Shown here: piece by piece, positions 55,201 to 64,000 of the stretch
Position numbering within the stretch: position 1 is the stretch's first letter
Layout: each line of letters begins with the position of its first letter
NCBI GenBank assembly: GCA_963971405.1
Contig: OZ020484.1
Location: 33,378,770-33,442,769 of the forward strand
Reading direction: 5' to 3'
DNA from: Psococerastis gibbosa
Lineage: Eukaryota > Arthropoda > Insecta > Psocodea > Psocidae
DNA length: 64,000 nucleotides
Position numbers and translations under genes: made by a program
Notes under the pieces: generated by a model
What the model saw: only the letters and a program-made list of their open reading frames with translations
Database searches by the model: none
What the model was told of the DNA's origin: nothing

Positions 55201-58200
55201 TCGCATTGCAGAATGCAAATGACAATGACGGAAATGTTTGTTTTCCTCTATGCCATAGTTAAAATTGATCAATGATCATACAGTAAAATCACAAACAAAC
55301 AAACTGAAATTAAAAAATGGCTTCATAGGATATGTTAAGTACACACATTTTAATAGATTTCTATAAAAAGAAAAATTCAAATTTCCGTCAATGTCATTGG
55401 CATTCTGCAATGCGAGGTCGATGGAAACCTCGCCTAAGTCTTGAATGTCTGCTACCACGTCACCGTATTTGTATTTAGCCCTAACCGGTCGGTGGAAACC
55501 GCGCCAAACGAATCAATGCCAATATTGTCCGCAAACCCGAGGGGGTCATTGGCAGGGCTATAATAATAATAATAAATAAATATTGACTTTTTTTGCTTTA
55601 TTACTTAGCCAACCTAGCGGAGTTAAGGCTATAAAGCCCTCTCTTACACTCAACAAGGAAAGCTCAGGACCGCCTGCTTTGCATGCCCTCCGAAGCATGG
55701 CCAGAAAATGTAGCAAGTGTGGGACCTGAACCAACAACCCTTCGGGTGAAAGTCGGAGTCTGTACCACTTACCTACATGTCCTAGGGATTAATGAAAAAC
55801 AAACCTCCTAGCACGAGAGCTGGGAACGCCTATTACCTATTGTAATTTCTGATGCTTTGTCTTTGATAAAATTGCAGGTAATGACAACCGGTAACATAAC
55901 TTCGGCTGATTGGAAATTAGATGAAGAGCACTTACGAAGTGTTTTTAATGACAAAACTAAATTAATGATTTTAAACAATCCTCAGAATCCAATAGGAAAA
56001 GTTTATACAAGACAAGAGCTGGAATTAATTGCTGAGCTCTGCATGAAATGGGATGTGCTGTGTCTTTGTGATGAAGTCTATGAGTGGATTGTTTACAAGC
56101 CCCATAAACACATCCGTATTGGTAAATACTGGTACCAACAATGAAGTTAACTTGTAATAAGTTAAATGCTGGTAGAAGCACTCCTGTTGCCAGGTTCGTC
56201 GATCCAATTATATATGATGATAATATATGGATTTGAGAGATCTAAATAGGAGAGATGGGACATTCCAGCGTGCCAAAATTATTTTTAGAATCCTGAGCCA
56301 TCTAGTTCGTTTTTTCATGGCTGGTCATAGGAGGTGCGGCGGGTGGCCATAGAAATTCAAAACTATATTTTTGGCGGGAAGCGGGAATCTCTCTTAGGCT
56401 ATATAGAACTCTAGTGGATTTAAATACGAAAGATTCCTGACGAAATCCGCCATGATGTTCTGTGAGATGCTTAAATTGCTAAAGCGCAATATGGTGAAAT
56501 GGCAGCTGTCCATTTTCAAAGAATCGTACAGGTATTTCTTATAAATCTCATTTTACCCCTAAAAAGAACAGCTAAAAAAATTATTTCTCAAAAGGCGCCT
56601 CAATGTTTTTTTTTTAATTCGCAATATTAGTTAGTGTTCATTAGGTGTGATTTGATGAAGCCTAAAACTGCGTCTATTCGCCACGGTGAATATCTCAGTT
56701 AATAATTGCTAACCTGAGCTGAACTGAAAACCCACTCTGGGACAAAAATAAAAATAAAAAATCATGTTTTGGGATCATGGGAAACGAAAACAGTGACAAG
56801 AGGAAAGAGTAACATAATTAATATAATAAGGAGATGATGAGTTGTGTATCTACGGCATGATAAATGCAGGGTAGGGTGTATAATATTAATTTGCATATTA
56901 TTGGACTTTGTCTGTTTGCAAATAAACGATTATTTATTTATTTATAACGCCTTCCATGATAAAATCTGGAAGTTTTGAAAAGGCCTCTTCATTCATTGGT
57001 GAATTACATTGTAGTATTATATGGTATATACTGTATAACACTGACATTAAATTAACTTTGGTTGAAGAGGTAACCTCTTCGTTATAACCGAAATTAGAGG
57101 ATATGGAAAAACTGGCCTTGGCGGGATTCGAACCCACGATCTACGCCTAACCGGGGCGTCGTCTTAACCGCTGGACCACAAGCCCCGACAATTCCATTAA
57201 ATGCCAAATCCTCTACTTATGCTCTAATTGACATGATTCGTGTTGCTAGACAGGTTAGCACAACTATCTAACCGAACAGGTCTGTGAGCTGACTTAATTG
57301 CATAAAGGCAATGCTTTATTCATTACATTGTATTATTAAGGAGTCTGCCCACTACACCGTATCATACCATGACCGTAATAGGAACGTGTCAGGCAAAAAA
57401 ATATTCTTTGTATAGAAAAGCATGACATTACGCCCACTAGACCGTTCCGTCACCGACCAGTACCGTCGCGTGCCATGCACGAAACGTTAAGAATTGTCGG
57501 CGAGAATATTTTGCCGGTACCGATACGTTCCGCGCATGGCACGACCGTTGCCAAACCGGTGATCATACGGGTTATAACCGCGTATGATGACCGTTACCTA
57601 CATTAAATTGGTATCTAGACATTCAGAAATACTGGAAAAACTTTTCTTCAACTTCAACTAAGTGCCTGTGCAACGTCCAATATTCTCCTTCAGTTTTTCG
57701 CTCTTTTATATAATCGTCAATCCAGTAGCGTCGAGTGGTTTTTACGCGTTGCATACGGGCATCATACGGGCATTAAACGCCGTCGATTCGTTTCAGTGGG
57801 CAAAGCTAGCCGTACCGTATTGCTTTCCGTGCTTGATTCGTTCATAGCACGGTCATGGTATGATACGGTGTAGTGGGCAGACTCCTTTATATGGTATATA
57901 CTGTATAACACTGACACTGACTTGTCGGGGCTTGTGGTCCAGCGGTTAAGACGACGCCCCGGTTAGACGTTGATCGTGGGTTCGAATCCCGCCAAGTCCA
58001 GTTTTTTCCATATCCTCTAATTTCGGTTATAACGAGGAGGTTACCTCTTCAACCAAAGTTAATTTAATGTCAGTGTTATACAGTATATACCATATAATAC
58101 TACAATGTAATGAATAAAGCATTGCCTTTATGCAATTAAGTCAGCTCACAGACCTGTTCGGTTAGATAGTTGTGTAGTTGTGCTAACCTGTCTAGCAACA

Positions 58201-60873
58201 CGAATCATGTCAATTAGAGCATAAGTAGAGGATTTGGCATTTACTGGACATGTCGGGGCTTGTGGTCCAGCGGTTAAGATGACGCTCCGGTTAGGCGTTG
58301 ATCGAGGGTTGGAATCCCGCCAAGCCAAGTTTTTTCCATATCCTCTAATTTCGGTTCATTGGTGAAGCTTCACTTCTATCGTGTGGTTAAAAGCACACAC
58401 AATTTTTTTTTTAATGTTCTAGCGACACTGCCAGGCATGTGGGAGCGGACGATCACTGCAGGGTCTGCCGGTAAAACGTTCAGTGTAACTGGGTGGAAAA
58501 CCGGCTGGGCGTACGGACCTGCAAATCTAATGCGAAACCTTCAGGTAGTTCATCAAAATTGCATCTACGCTTGCCCAACACCTTTTCAAGAGGCCATTGC
58601 TCGAGCTTTTGAACTGGAAATATCTCGCTTTGATTCCCCCGATTGTTACATGAAGAGCATCTCTGAGGAACTGGAACCGAAGCGTGCGTTTGTTACGAAA
58701 ATGTTGGAGGATGTCGGAATGAAGCCAGTTCTACCGGATGGTGGATATTTCGTTGTCGCTGATTGGTCTCCTTTAGGTGAGCGTAGCTATTTTTGTTTTG
58801 AATTGCATTAGGCGGGGTTTCCACCAACCTCCCATTTCAGAATGGACATACATTAACGTGGTAGCAGATATCATTAATAAAGGCAGGGTTTCCACCGACC
58901 TCTCATTGCAGAATTCAAATGACATTGACGGAAATTTTTGTTTTTCTCTATGCCATAGTTAAAATTGATCAATGATCATAGAGTAAAATCACAAACAAAC
59001 AAACTAAAATTAAAAAATGGCGTCATGGGATATGTTAAGTACAAACATTTAATTAGATTTCTATAAAAAGAAAAATTCAAATCTCCGTCAATGTCATTTG
59101 CATTCTGCAATGAGAGGTTGGTGGAAACCCGCCTTTATTAATGATGTCTGCTACCACGTCAACGTATGTGCATTCTGCAATGAGAGGTTGGTGGAAACCC
59201 CGCCTTATCATAATGTATAAAAAAAACTTGGTAGCCTTTGAGATGTGGTTTTATAGAAGAATGCTAAAAATGTCACGGAGAGATCACATAACAAATGAAG
59301 AGGTAAATGTAGGAAGACCAACACACCCATGCGAAGAGCCAAATGGATTGGGCACCTGATCAGACATCAAGGACACCTTAGCATCATAATAAAAGGCACT
59401 CTTGAGGGCACCAATGCATCAAGCATGTTATGACTATCAATTTTATTTCTAGCATTATATTCCATATAATATTTATTCATTAAATTGACTTAGGTTGCCG
59501 CCGACCTCGTTTTGCAGCGTGAGCGTGACATTGACGTGGTAGCAGACATCATTAATAAGTCTTTAATATCTGCTACAATGTCACGCTCACGCTGCAAAAC
59601 GAGGTCAGTGGAATAGCCGCCTAATATAGTGTCAAGAAGTAACTGTACACGGTGGGACCCACGATCTATGCCTTGACAAGACTGCTGTAATGAATCTTGG
59701 CTTCCAAAGTAGGCTATGGCGAAATTATTTAATGGATTATTTTCTATCTGTTTCAGAGGATTTCGTTAATATTAATGAAGAGAAAGACGTGTACAAAGAC
59801 TATAGATTTACTAAGTGGATGACAAAAAATGTCGGGGTTCAAGGCATTCCTGTCAGTGCGTTTTACAGTCCTGCTAATAAATCTTTGGCTGAAAACTTTG
59901 TTCGCTATTGTTTTATAAAGGTAAGACACCTTATCTATTTTAGGGGTACCTATCTTAATTGTAATTTTTAAAAAACGTACCAAATGAGCAGTGGCGAGAC
60001 TACATCGGTGGCAAGGTGGTAGTGTGCCTGTACTTGTGTGAGTTTCTACACACCATACGATTGTAGTAACTCGATACGAGCACCTATTAGGTTACTTAGT
60101 TTGTGAAGCGACTGAAGAGGTCAATCGAATACATTTATTAAATATTTTGTATGCGATAAACCTTTTGTAAAAACAAAAAAATACAATTGCAATGCTAAGG
60201 AGCCCCACGACCAACAATTTTATAATTTTTTTATTTGCATAAAAAAGATTGCTATTGCCAAAACCACAAAAGCTGAAGGTGAGGTTAGGCCAATTAAAAA
60301 GAAGTTTTCAGTTTCCCTTCAATTATTGAAGAACCTGGGCTGATGGGCCGTGGTCGAAATGAAAGTGATCTTCCAAACGTTTCTTCAACATCTGCGGTCG
60401 TTGTACCTCGGTGGCTCCGTTACGGAAGTTCACTTTCATTTCGACCACGGCCCATCAGTCCGGATTCTACTGATTCTTCATTCGACTCGGGCCGTGAAAG
60501 CCTTTGCAGTTACATCCTTCAATTATTGTTCACAAAATTTGACGTTAATGAGTACTTAACAGGATCTCTCATTCAGGACATCAGGATAGGACGTTGTGTA
60601 TCAAGAATCCCACTACTGTATTTTGAGCCTGTTTATTCAAAAACTCAATCCCGGAGCCCCCTATGGTTGCAATTTTATGAACTAGTCTTCGTCAAAATGC
60701 TTAAACCTCCTCTATATTGCAATAAAATGCTCACTTATTGCACTGCCATGTGATCTTCATAGTTTTAATTTATCCCTTTTTCTTTTCAGTCGGATGAAAA
60801 CCTGGCTACAGCTGCTAATATCCTAAAAAAATGGAGACTGGAGAGCAGAAACAAGATGAACAATAGGCTTTAA
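52281..60873 (+). CDS. KYAT3-like: kynurenine aminotransferase, copy 2 (KYAT3-like)
   Basis: Six exons: 52281-52432, 54304-54694, 55878-56121, 58423-58776, 59757-59920 and 60790-60873, giving 462 residues. Exons 2 to 5 have exactly the lengths and phases of copy 1 (391, 244, 354, 164), so the pair arose by tandem duplication. All key motifs are kept: LNLGQGFPDYAPPEHV, YTRGFGHPRL, NNPQNPIGK, CDEVYEWIV, GSAGKTFSVTGWKTGW with catalytic Lys280. The N-terminus (MSSVRVIAPNIFQKYFQLRN) differs from copy 1 but still looks mitochondrial, and the C-terminus is seven residues longer. The exon 2 donor is the unusual GTTGGT; using the nearby GTAACT instead would break the frame. A possible ATTAAA signal lies at 60897-60902. 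Introns are loaded with palindromic elements and SINEs. Confidence 0.94.
53181..53979 (+). mobile_element. M1 element, full length (799 bp)
   Basis: In intron 1 of aminotransferase copy 2. Ends TGCTTTCCAATTTATTAATT and ACGTATAAATTGGAAAGCA. It has a G-run at about 53271-53285, a C-run at about 53727-53739 and a shortened CAGA tract. One small extra segment (about 53579-53606) is absent from the other copies. Confidence 0.88.
55111..55505. mobile_element. compound palindromic element H (395 bp)
   Basis: In intron 2 of aminotransferase copy 2. The outer ends read GGCGCGGTTTCACCTGACCG and, on the right, GGCGCGGTTTCCACCGACCG inverted, so the hinge CGGT is mirrored. The inner palindrome 55182-55434 is flanked by TTA/TAA. 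Outer minus inner is 142 bp. Left flank TTA, right flank AAA. Confidence 0.93.
55575..55785 (-). mobile_element. SINE-A, reverse copy with tRNA-like head
   Basis: Inverse of 25771-25990. The minus strand reads GGTACAGACTCCGACTTTCA, then GTTGGTTCAGGTCCCAC (B-box with one change) and the body. It lies in intron 2 of aminotransferase copy 2, next to element H. Confidence 0.85.
56970..57335 (-). mobile_element. SINE-T, reverse copy
   Basis: The tRNA-like head is at 57113-57185 on the minus strand: GGGCTTGTGGTCCAGCGGTT then GTGGGTTCGAATCCCGCC. The body and its extension (CTCTACTTATGCTCTAATTG, GTCTGTGAGCTGACTTAATT) match the forward copies. It forms a large inverted pair with 57887-58340. Confidence 0.85.
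57339..57886. mobile_element. 548 bp PIF/Harbinger-like non-autonomous element
   Basis: Terminal inverted repeats of ~40 bp start AGGAGTCTGCCCACTACACC, with an exact TTA duplication on both sides (57336-57338, 57887-57889). A 3-bp TTA duplication is typical of PIF/Harbinger elements. No ORF encodes a transposase. The flanks join to continuous SINE-T tail sequence (ATTATATGGTATATACTG), so the empty site is predictable. Confidence 0.88.
57887..58345 (+). mobile_element. SINE-T, two forward units in tandem
   Basis: tRNA-like heads lie at 57928-58000 and 58256-58327, separated by the SINE body. The first head folds as a cloverleaf: acceptor GGGCTTG/CAAGTCC, T arm GTGGG-TTCGAAT-CCCGC, anticodon loop CCGGTTA (Thr GGT). 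Position 33 is C instead of the universal T and the anticodon stem has a mismatch, so it is treated as a SINE head rather than a working tRNA gene. Confidence 0.82.
58811..59204. mobile_element. compound palindromic element I (394 bp)
   Basis: In intron 4 of aminotransferase copy 2, flanked by TTA on both sides. The inner palindrome (58882-59133) is the same as in D, E and H, but the outer arms differ: middle CATT(T/G)CAGAATG(G/C)ACATAC and apical CAGA(T/C)ATCATTAATAAA. Outer minus inner is again 142 bp. It begins 34 bp after exon 4. Confidence 0.92.
59215..59420 (+). pseudogene. RTE-type LINE fragment
   Basis: LVAFEMWFYRRMLKMSRRDH then ITNEEV, followed after a frameshift by RRAKWIGHLIRHQGHL-like sequence. 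It is related to the LINE at 17761-18431 and is heavily truncated. It lies between palindromic elements I and J. Confidence 0.75.
59493..59621. mobile_element. palindromic element J (129 bp)
   Basis: In intron 4 of aminotransferase copy 2. The arm CGACCTCGTTTTGCAGCGTG then AGCGTGACATT is mirrored; apical GTGGTAGCAGACATCATTAA. The left end is worn (GGTTGCCG, about ten bases short), the right intact (GGCGGCTATTCCACTGAC inverted). Flanks TTA and TAA. Confidence 0.9.
60001..60182 (+). mobile_element. SINE-B in last intron of aminotransferase copy 2
   Basis: ATCGGTGGCAAGGTGGTAGT, GTGAGTTTCTACACACCATA, GAAGCGACTGAAGAGGTCAA and the tail GTAAAAACAAAAAAA. Same strand and same (last) intron as the SINE-B of copy 1. 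Confidence 0.85.
60330..60515. mobile_element. foldback insertion flanked by 13-bp direct repeats
   Basis: CCTTCAATTATTG occurs at 60317-60329 and 60516-60528. Between them lies a hairpin with 35 bp arms (60340-60375 and 60424-60458: CTGATGGGCCGTGGTCGAAA and its inverse). The ORF across it is a by-product. Confidence 0.7.
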
Positions 60874-60902
60874 GGATTTGTTGGATTACATTAATTATTA
60901 AA

Positions 60903-61077
60903 TAGGCTAGTTGTAAGTTATCGTACTTTTGTGATGATTGATTTTTGAATTATACAATAGTAGTAAGTGTAAATGTATTCATTAATTAACCCTATTCCAT
61001 TTTCAGTTAAAATTTCGAGCGACGCAAGCAGACCTGCAGTATGTAACTATAGTAAGTGGAAATTATTATTAGTATTA
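60903..61077. other. downstream of aminotransferase copy 2
   Basis: Non-coding sequence with a short TTA/ATT run at the edge of the LINE that follows. Confidence 0.5.
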
Positions 61078-61832
61078 TTATTATCTATACAGACTCGCAG
61101 GCAGCGATTAAGGCTGTGAAGGCTATAAAGATCACATCAAAAATGGTGTGGCACTGCATCAACCTCCTAATAAAGGTGTGTCGGGAAAACTCAGTCTCGC
61201 TGATTTGGGTCCCGGCTCACTCGAACTTTGATGGGAATGAAAGAGCCGACGAGCTGGCTCGAAAAGGTGCAGAAACGCCATTCATTGGTGCAGAACCTAA
61301 GTATGGGATGGCTTATTGCCAGGCCCGTACTTCTGTACAAAAATGGGTGCAGAGAAAAACTGCAGAGGAATGGAAGAAAGTCCCGGAAAGCAGATTTGCT
61401 AAGAAGGTTATTCCGGGTCCTAGTAAAAAGCTCACCGATCAGCTTCTCTCTTTAAGTAGAGAGCAAGCTAGAAGGGTGGTTGGCACGCTTACGGGCCACG
61501 GCCACTTCAACAAACACATGCATAGGGTTGGCGTGAAAAACGACAGTAGATGCAGACAGACTGTGTGAAGTTGAAGAAGAAACAGCTGAACACATTCTCT
61601 TTGAATGTGAAGCGCTGGGAAGAACTCGATACCAAACTCTTGGCCACCCTAGGTCTGAAGAGGAAACCATCCGATCTAATCCCATCACAAAAACACTAGA
61701 ATTTATCAAGAAGACTGGTGTTATAAGATGGGCGTAGACGGCAAACGTGGAAGCAAAAGACCTTCTAGGTCGACGCTTATAGGAACTCAAACGAGTAGGC
61801 CCCACGAAGGTAAAAAAAAAAAAAAAAAAAAA
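61078..61832 (+). pseudogene. Jockey/R1-type LINE 3' end: RNase H and zinc-knuckle tail
   Basis: RNase H part: IYTDSQAAIKAVKA (catalytic Asp) and WVPAHSNFDGNERADELAR (His and Asp). The Cys-rich tail CRLCEVEEETAEHILFEC is reached only after a 4-base CAGA duplication at about 61549-61556 that breaks the frame. The stop is at 61735-61737, followed by ~75 bp and a poly-A run (61812-61832). Endonuclease and reverse transcriptase are missing. The reverse ORF overlapping it is a shadow. Confidence 0.88.
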
Positions 61833-61863
61833 GGAAGTTTTTTGAGAAGTAATTGCCCAAGTA

Positions 61864-64000
61864 CCGTCAAGTGGGGTTACTTGAGACATAGGGGTAAAAT
61901 GCGCCAAAATGACTTTTTTTTTTCAAAAAGGGAATATTGGCAACCATGTTGTTTATTTGTATCTATGAACTCTTACACACACTTACAAAGGTAAGCCGGT
62001 ATTTTTTAATGTTTAAAATTTGGTTTTAATGTAAACGGTTGGTGGTTTATCCATTATCAAAGCCAGCCCTATAGTTTTACATAATTTTGCTTCAACTAAC
62101 TTCATTTCCCCCGAAAATATCTAAAGAGGTAGTTGATTGAGTGTGGTGCTGGGCGATGTGCTCGTTCATTGTGAATATAAATTTGGCCACCATTGATATG
62201 TATTGCCAACATAGTAGCTTTAGGAGGGAAATTTAAAATTAGGTAGTGTGGTTGGGGTATCTTGCGACACCCGTCGCATGTTACCCCAAGTGTCGTATGT
62301 TACCCCAAGGTTGTACATTGTCGTTTATTATCATCATTATCTTCTATGTTTTAGATGCCAAGAGTATACAAACGACGGATTGACGCCCGTCCATACCTCA
62401 ATTATAGTGATGAACAGTTAAAGATCGCTACGGAAGCCGTAAAATCAGGCCTAAGCCTTCGGGCAGCAGCAGCAAAATATGGGGTGAAGAAGGACACTTT
62501 AAGTAGGAGAATGAAAACAACTGGCCCCGTCAACCGCCCTGGCCGGAGAAATACGTTTAGTGCAGAGAGCGAAAAAGCGATTGTTCGTTGCCTCCAGATG
62601 GCTGGGGAATGGGGGTTTCCATTAACCTCCTTGGATATGAGGGCTATTATTAAAAACTATTTAGACAGGGAAGCCATAGTTGAAAACAGATTTAAAGACA
62701 ATTTCCCGGGCTATGAGTGGATGAAATTATTCTTGAAAAGACAAAAATCTCATTTGACGGAAAGACTCGTTCAAAACGTAAAACGATGTCGAGCAAAAGT
62801 CAGTCGTGATGACATTATATCTTATTTTGAAAATCTTGAAGAGTCACTGAAGGACGTTCCCCCAGAACATGTTATAAACTACGACGAAACGAACCTCAGC
62901 GATGATCCCAAGCGGAAAAAGGTAATAGTCAGGAAGAAAACCCGGCATCCTGAGAGAATCCTGGATAATAGCAAGTCAAGTACAAGCGTGATGTTTTCTG
63001 CAACTGGTAGCAACCAACTACTGCCCCCTTATATCGTTTTCAAAAGCGAGCATCTATACAGTACGTGGTGTTCTGGAGGGCCCAAAGGAACCATTTATAA
63101 CCGATCCAAGTCAGGATGGTTTACGATGGCGATATTTGAAGACTGGTTTGAGAAAATTGTCTTACCATACTTTTCTAAACTTAAATCTGACGCGCCAAAA
63201 CTCATGATAGGTGACAATTTAGCGTCACACATTTCGGAACATGTTGTGAAGAAATGTCTGGAGAATAACATAAGATTTGTGCTACTCCCACCTAACAGTA
63301 CTGGAATTACGCAGCCACTGGACGTCGCTTTTTTTTAAGCCGCTGAAGGAGAAATGGGGTGCAGTTCTGGAAAAATGGAAGCTTAAAAACCGTGGGGTAC
63401 TTCCAAAAGATCGTTTTCCATCCTTATTAAACAATTGTATGGTTGAACTTTCGCCAAATATGGCTAAGAATATCTCTGCGGCATTCAGAGGGTCTGGAAT
63501 AATTCCGCTCGATAAGGAGCAGGTGTTAAAAAGGCTCCCTACTTCGAAGAAGGATGATGAGAAACTTGGAGAACGCTGGTCAGCTACCTTTCAAGAATAT
63601 TTACAGACTTTAAGAGCAAGAGAGACTGAACCATTAAGGAAAATAAAGAAAAAGAAGTTGCAAGTGGCACCAGGAACTAGTGTCGTCAATGTGGACATTT
63701 GCGAAGATGCCGATGCTTCTGTTGATCCATTTCCGACAGCTGCTGAAAAGAAAACAGGAGACAAGAGGAAGAAGTTATCCAACTCCAAAAGGACTGCTCA
63801 GACTAAAAAGAACAAGAAACCAATAAACTATGTCTCTGATGACAGTGATGAAGAAGCCATGTCTCTGCATGATTCGGATTCGGATTCTGATTTTATTGGC
63901 AGTGTGTCAGATGTTGACGACTCGGAACCTGTGCCTGAACCTGAGAATAAGGAAGTCCAGTGCGATGACACCTTGCAACAAGGAGATTTTATCACCATAA
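61864..64000 (+). mobile_element. pogo/Tigger-type DNA transposon, left part
   Basis: Probable left end CCGTCAAGTGGGGTTACTTG preceded by TA, the target of pogo elements. Subterminal 15-mers resembling GGGGTATCTTGCGAC occur at 61873-61887 and 62255-62269 and inverted at 62274-62287 and 62293-62307; these are candidate transposase-binding sites. It encodes the transposase below. The right end lies beyond the window, so the boundary is inferred from one end only. Confidence 0.72.
62355..64000 (+). CDS. pogo/Tigger-like transposase, frameshifted and cut by window end
   Basis: The first frame (62355-63338) gives 327 residues. It has a psq-type helix-turn-helix (LSLRAAAAKYGVKKDTLSRR, about 30-50), a CENP-B-like second HTH (about 70-130, EWGFPLTSLDMRAI, FPGYEWMKLFLKRQ) and the DDE endonuclease with INYDETN, MIGDNLASH and PNSTGITQPLDVAFF, supplying three catalytic Asp residues. 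Eight T at 63329-63336 shift the frame to a stop. With seven T the protein goes on as KPLKEKWGAVLEKWK to the window end, through a basic then acidic tail rich in Ser and Asp. The long second frame has no other stop, so this is a single recent lesion or a base-call error. The protein would cut and paste the element around it. Confidence 0.88.

Noticed and set aside
57928..58000. tRNA-Thr (GGT) gene
   Set aside because: A cloverleaf can be drawn, but position 33 is C, the anticodon stem has a mismatch, and the same head recurs with a SINE body at four places.
61452..61907. 151-codon reverse ORF
   Set aside because: Shadow of the RNase H LINE remnant and poly-A (poly-Phe run).

Overview
The window is animal nuclear DNA: AT-rich, with GT-AG spliceosomal introns, tRNA-derived SINEs, non-LTR retrotransposon fragments and many foldback/MITE-type DNA elements. 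The gene set (an NRF-6-type membrane acyltransferase, a GTPBP6/HflX GTPase and two mitochondrial-type kynurenine aminotransferases) and the repeat mix suggest an invertebrate, most likely an arthropod. The phylum is an inference, not something the sequence proves.

Layout. 1-27 kb: no convincing host gene; a repeat-dense gene desert with several copies of an ~815 bp element ending in TGCTTTCCAATTTAT, other foldbacks, two RTE-type LINE remnants and the first members of a TTA/TAA-flanked hairpin family (23.2-24.5 kb). 27.06-40.7 kb (+): ten exons of an NRF-6-like gene whose 5' exons I could not find; its second intron holds a tandem array of broken copies of the following exon. 41.7-43.2 kb (-): intronless GTPBP6-like gene. 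43.74-49.24 kb and 52.28-60.87 kb (+): two intact six-exon kynurenine aminotransferase paralogues in tandem with identical intron phases; the first is divergent from GTPBP6 across a 501 bp intergenic region. 61.0-64.0 kb: a broken Jockey/R1-type LINE tail, then a pogo/Tigger-type DNA transposon whose transposase has a one-base frameshift and runs off the window.

The most unusual signal is a family of ten palindromic elements (eleven hairpins counting one extra nested core type) with 3-bp target duplications, mostly TTA or TAA. The simple copies and the outer parts of compound copies are ~130-143 bp. The ends (GGCGnnnnTTCCACC) and an apical motif (GTGGTAGCAGACAT) are shared. The 4-nt hinge and the ~30-nt middle of the arm differ between copies, yet match between the two arms of the same copy. 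Four copies carry a second ~250 bp palindrome in their loop, and two others lie in the loop of a larger inverted repeat. Five sit in introns of the NRF-6-like gene or of the second aminotransferase, so their transcripts could form long hairpins.
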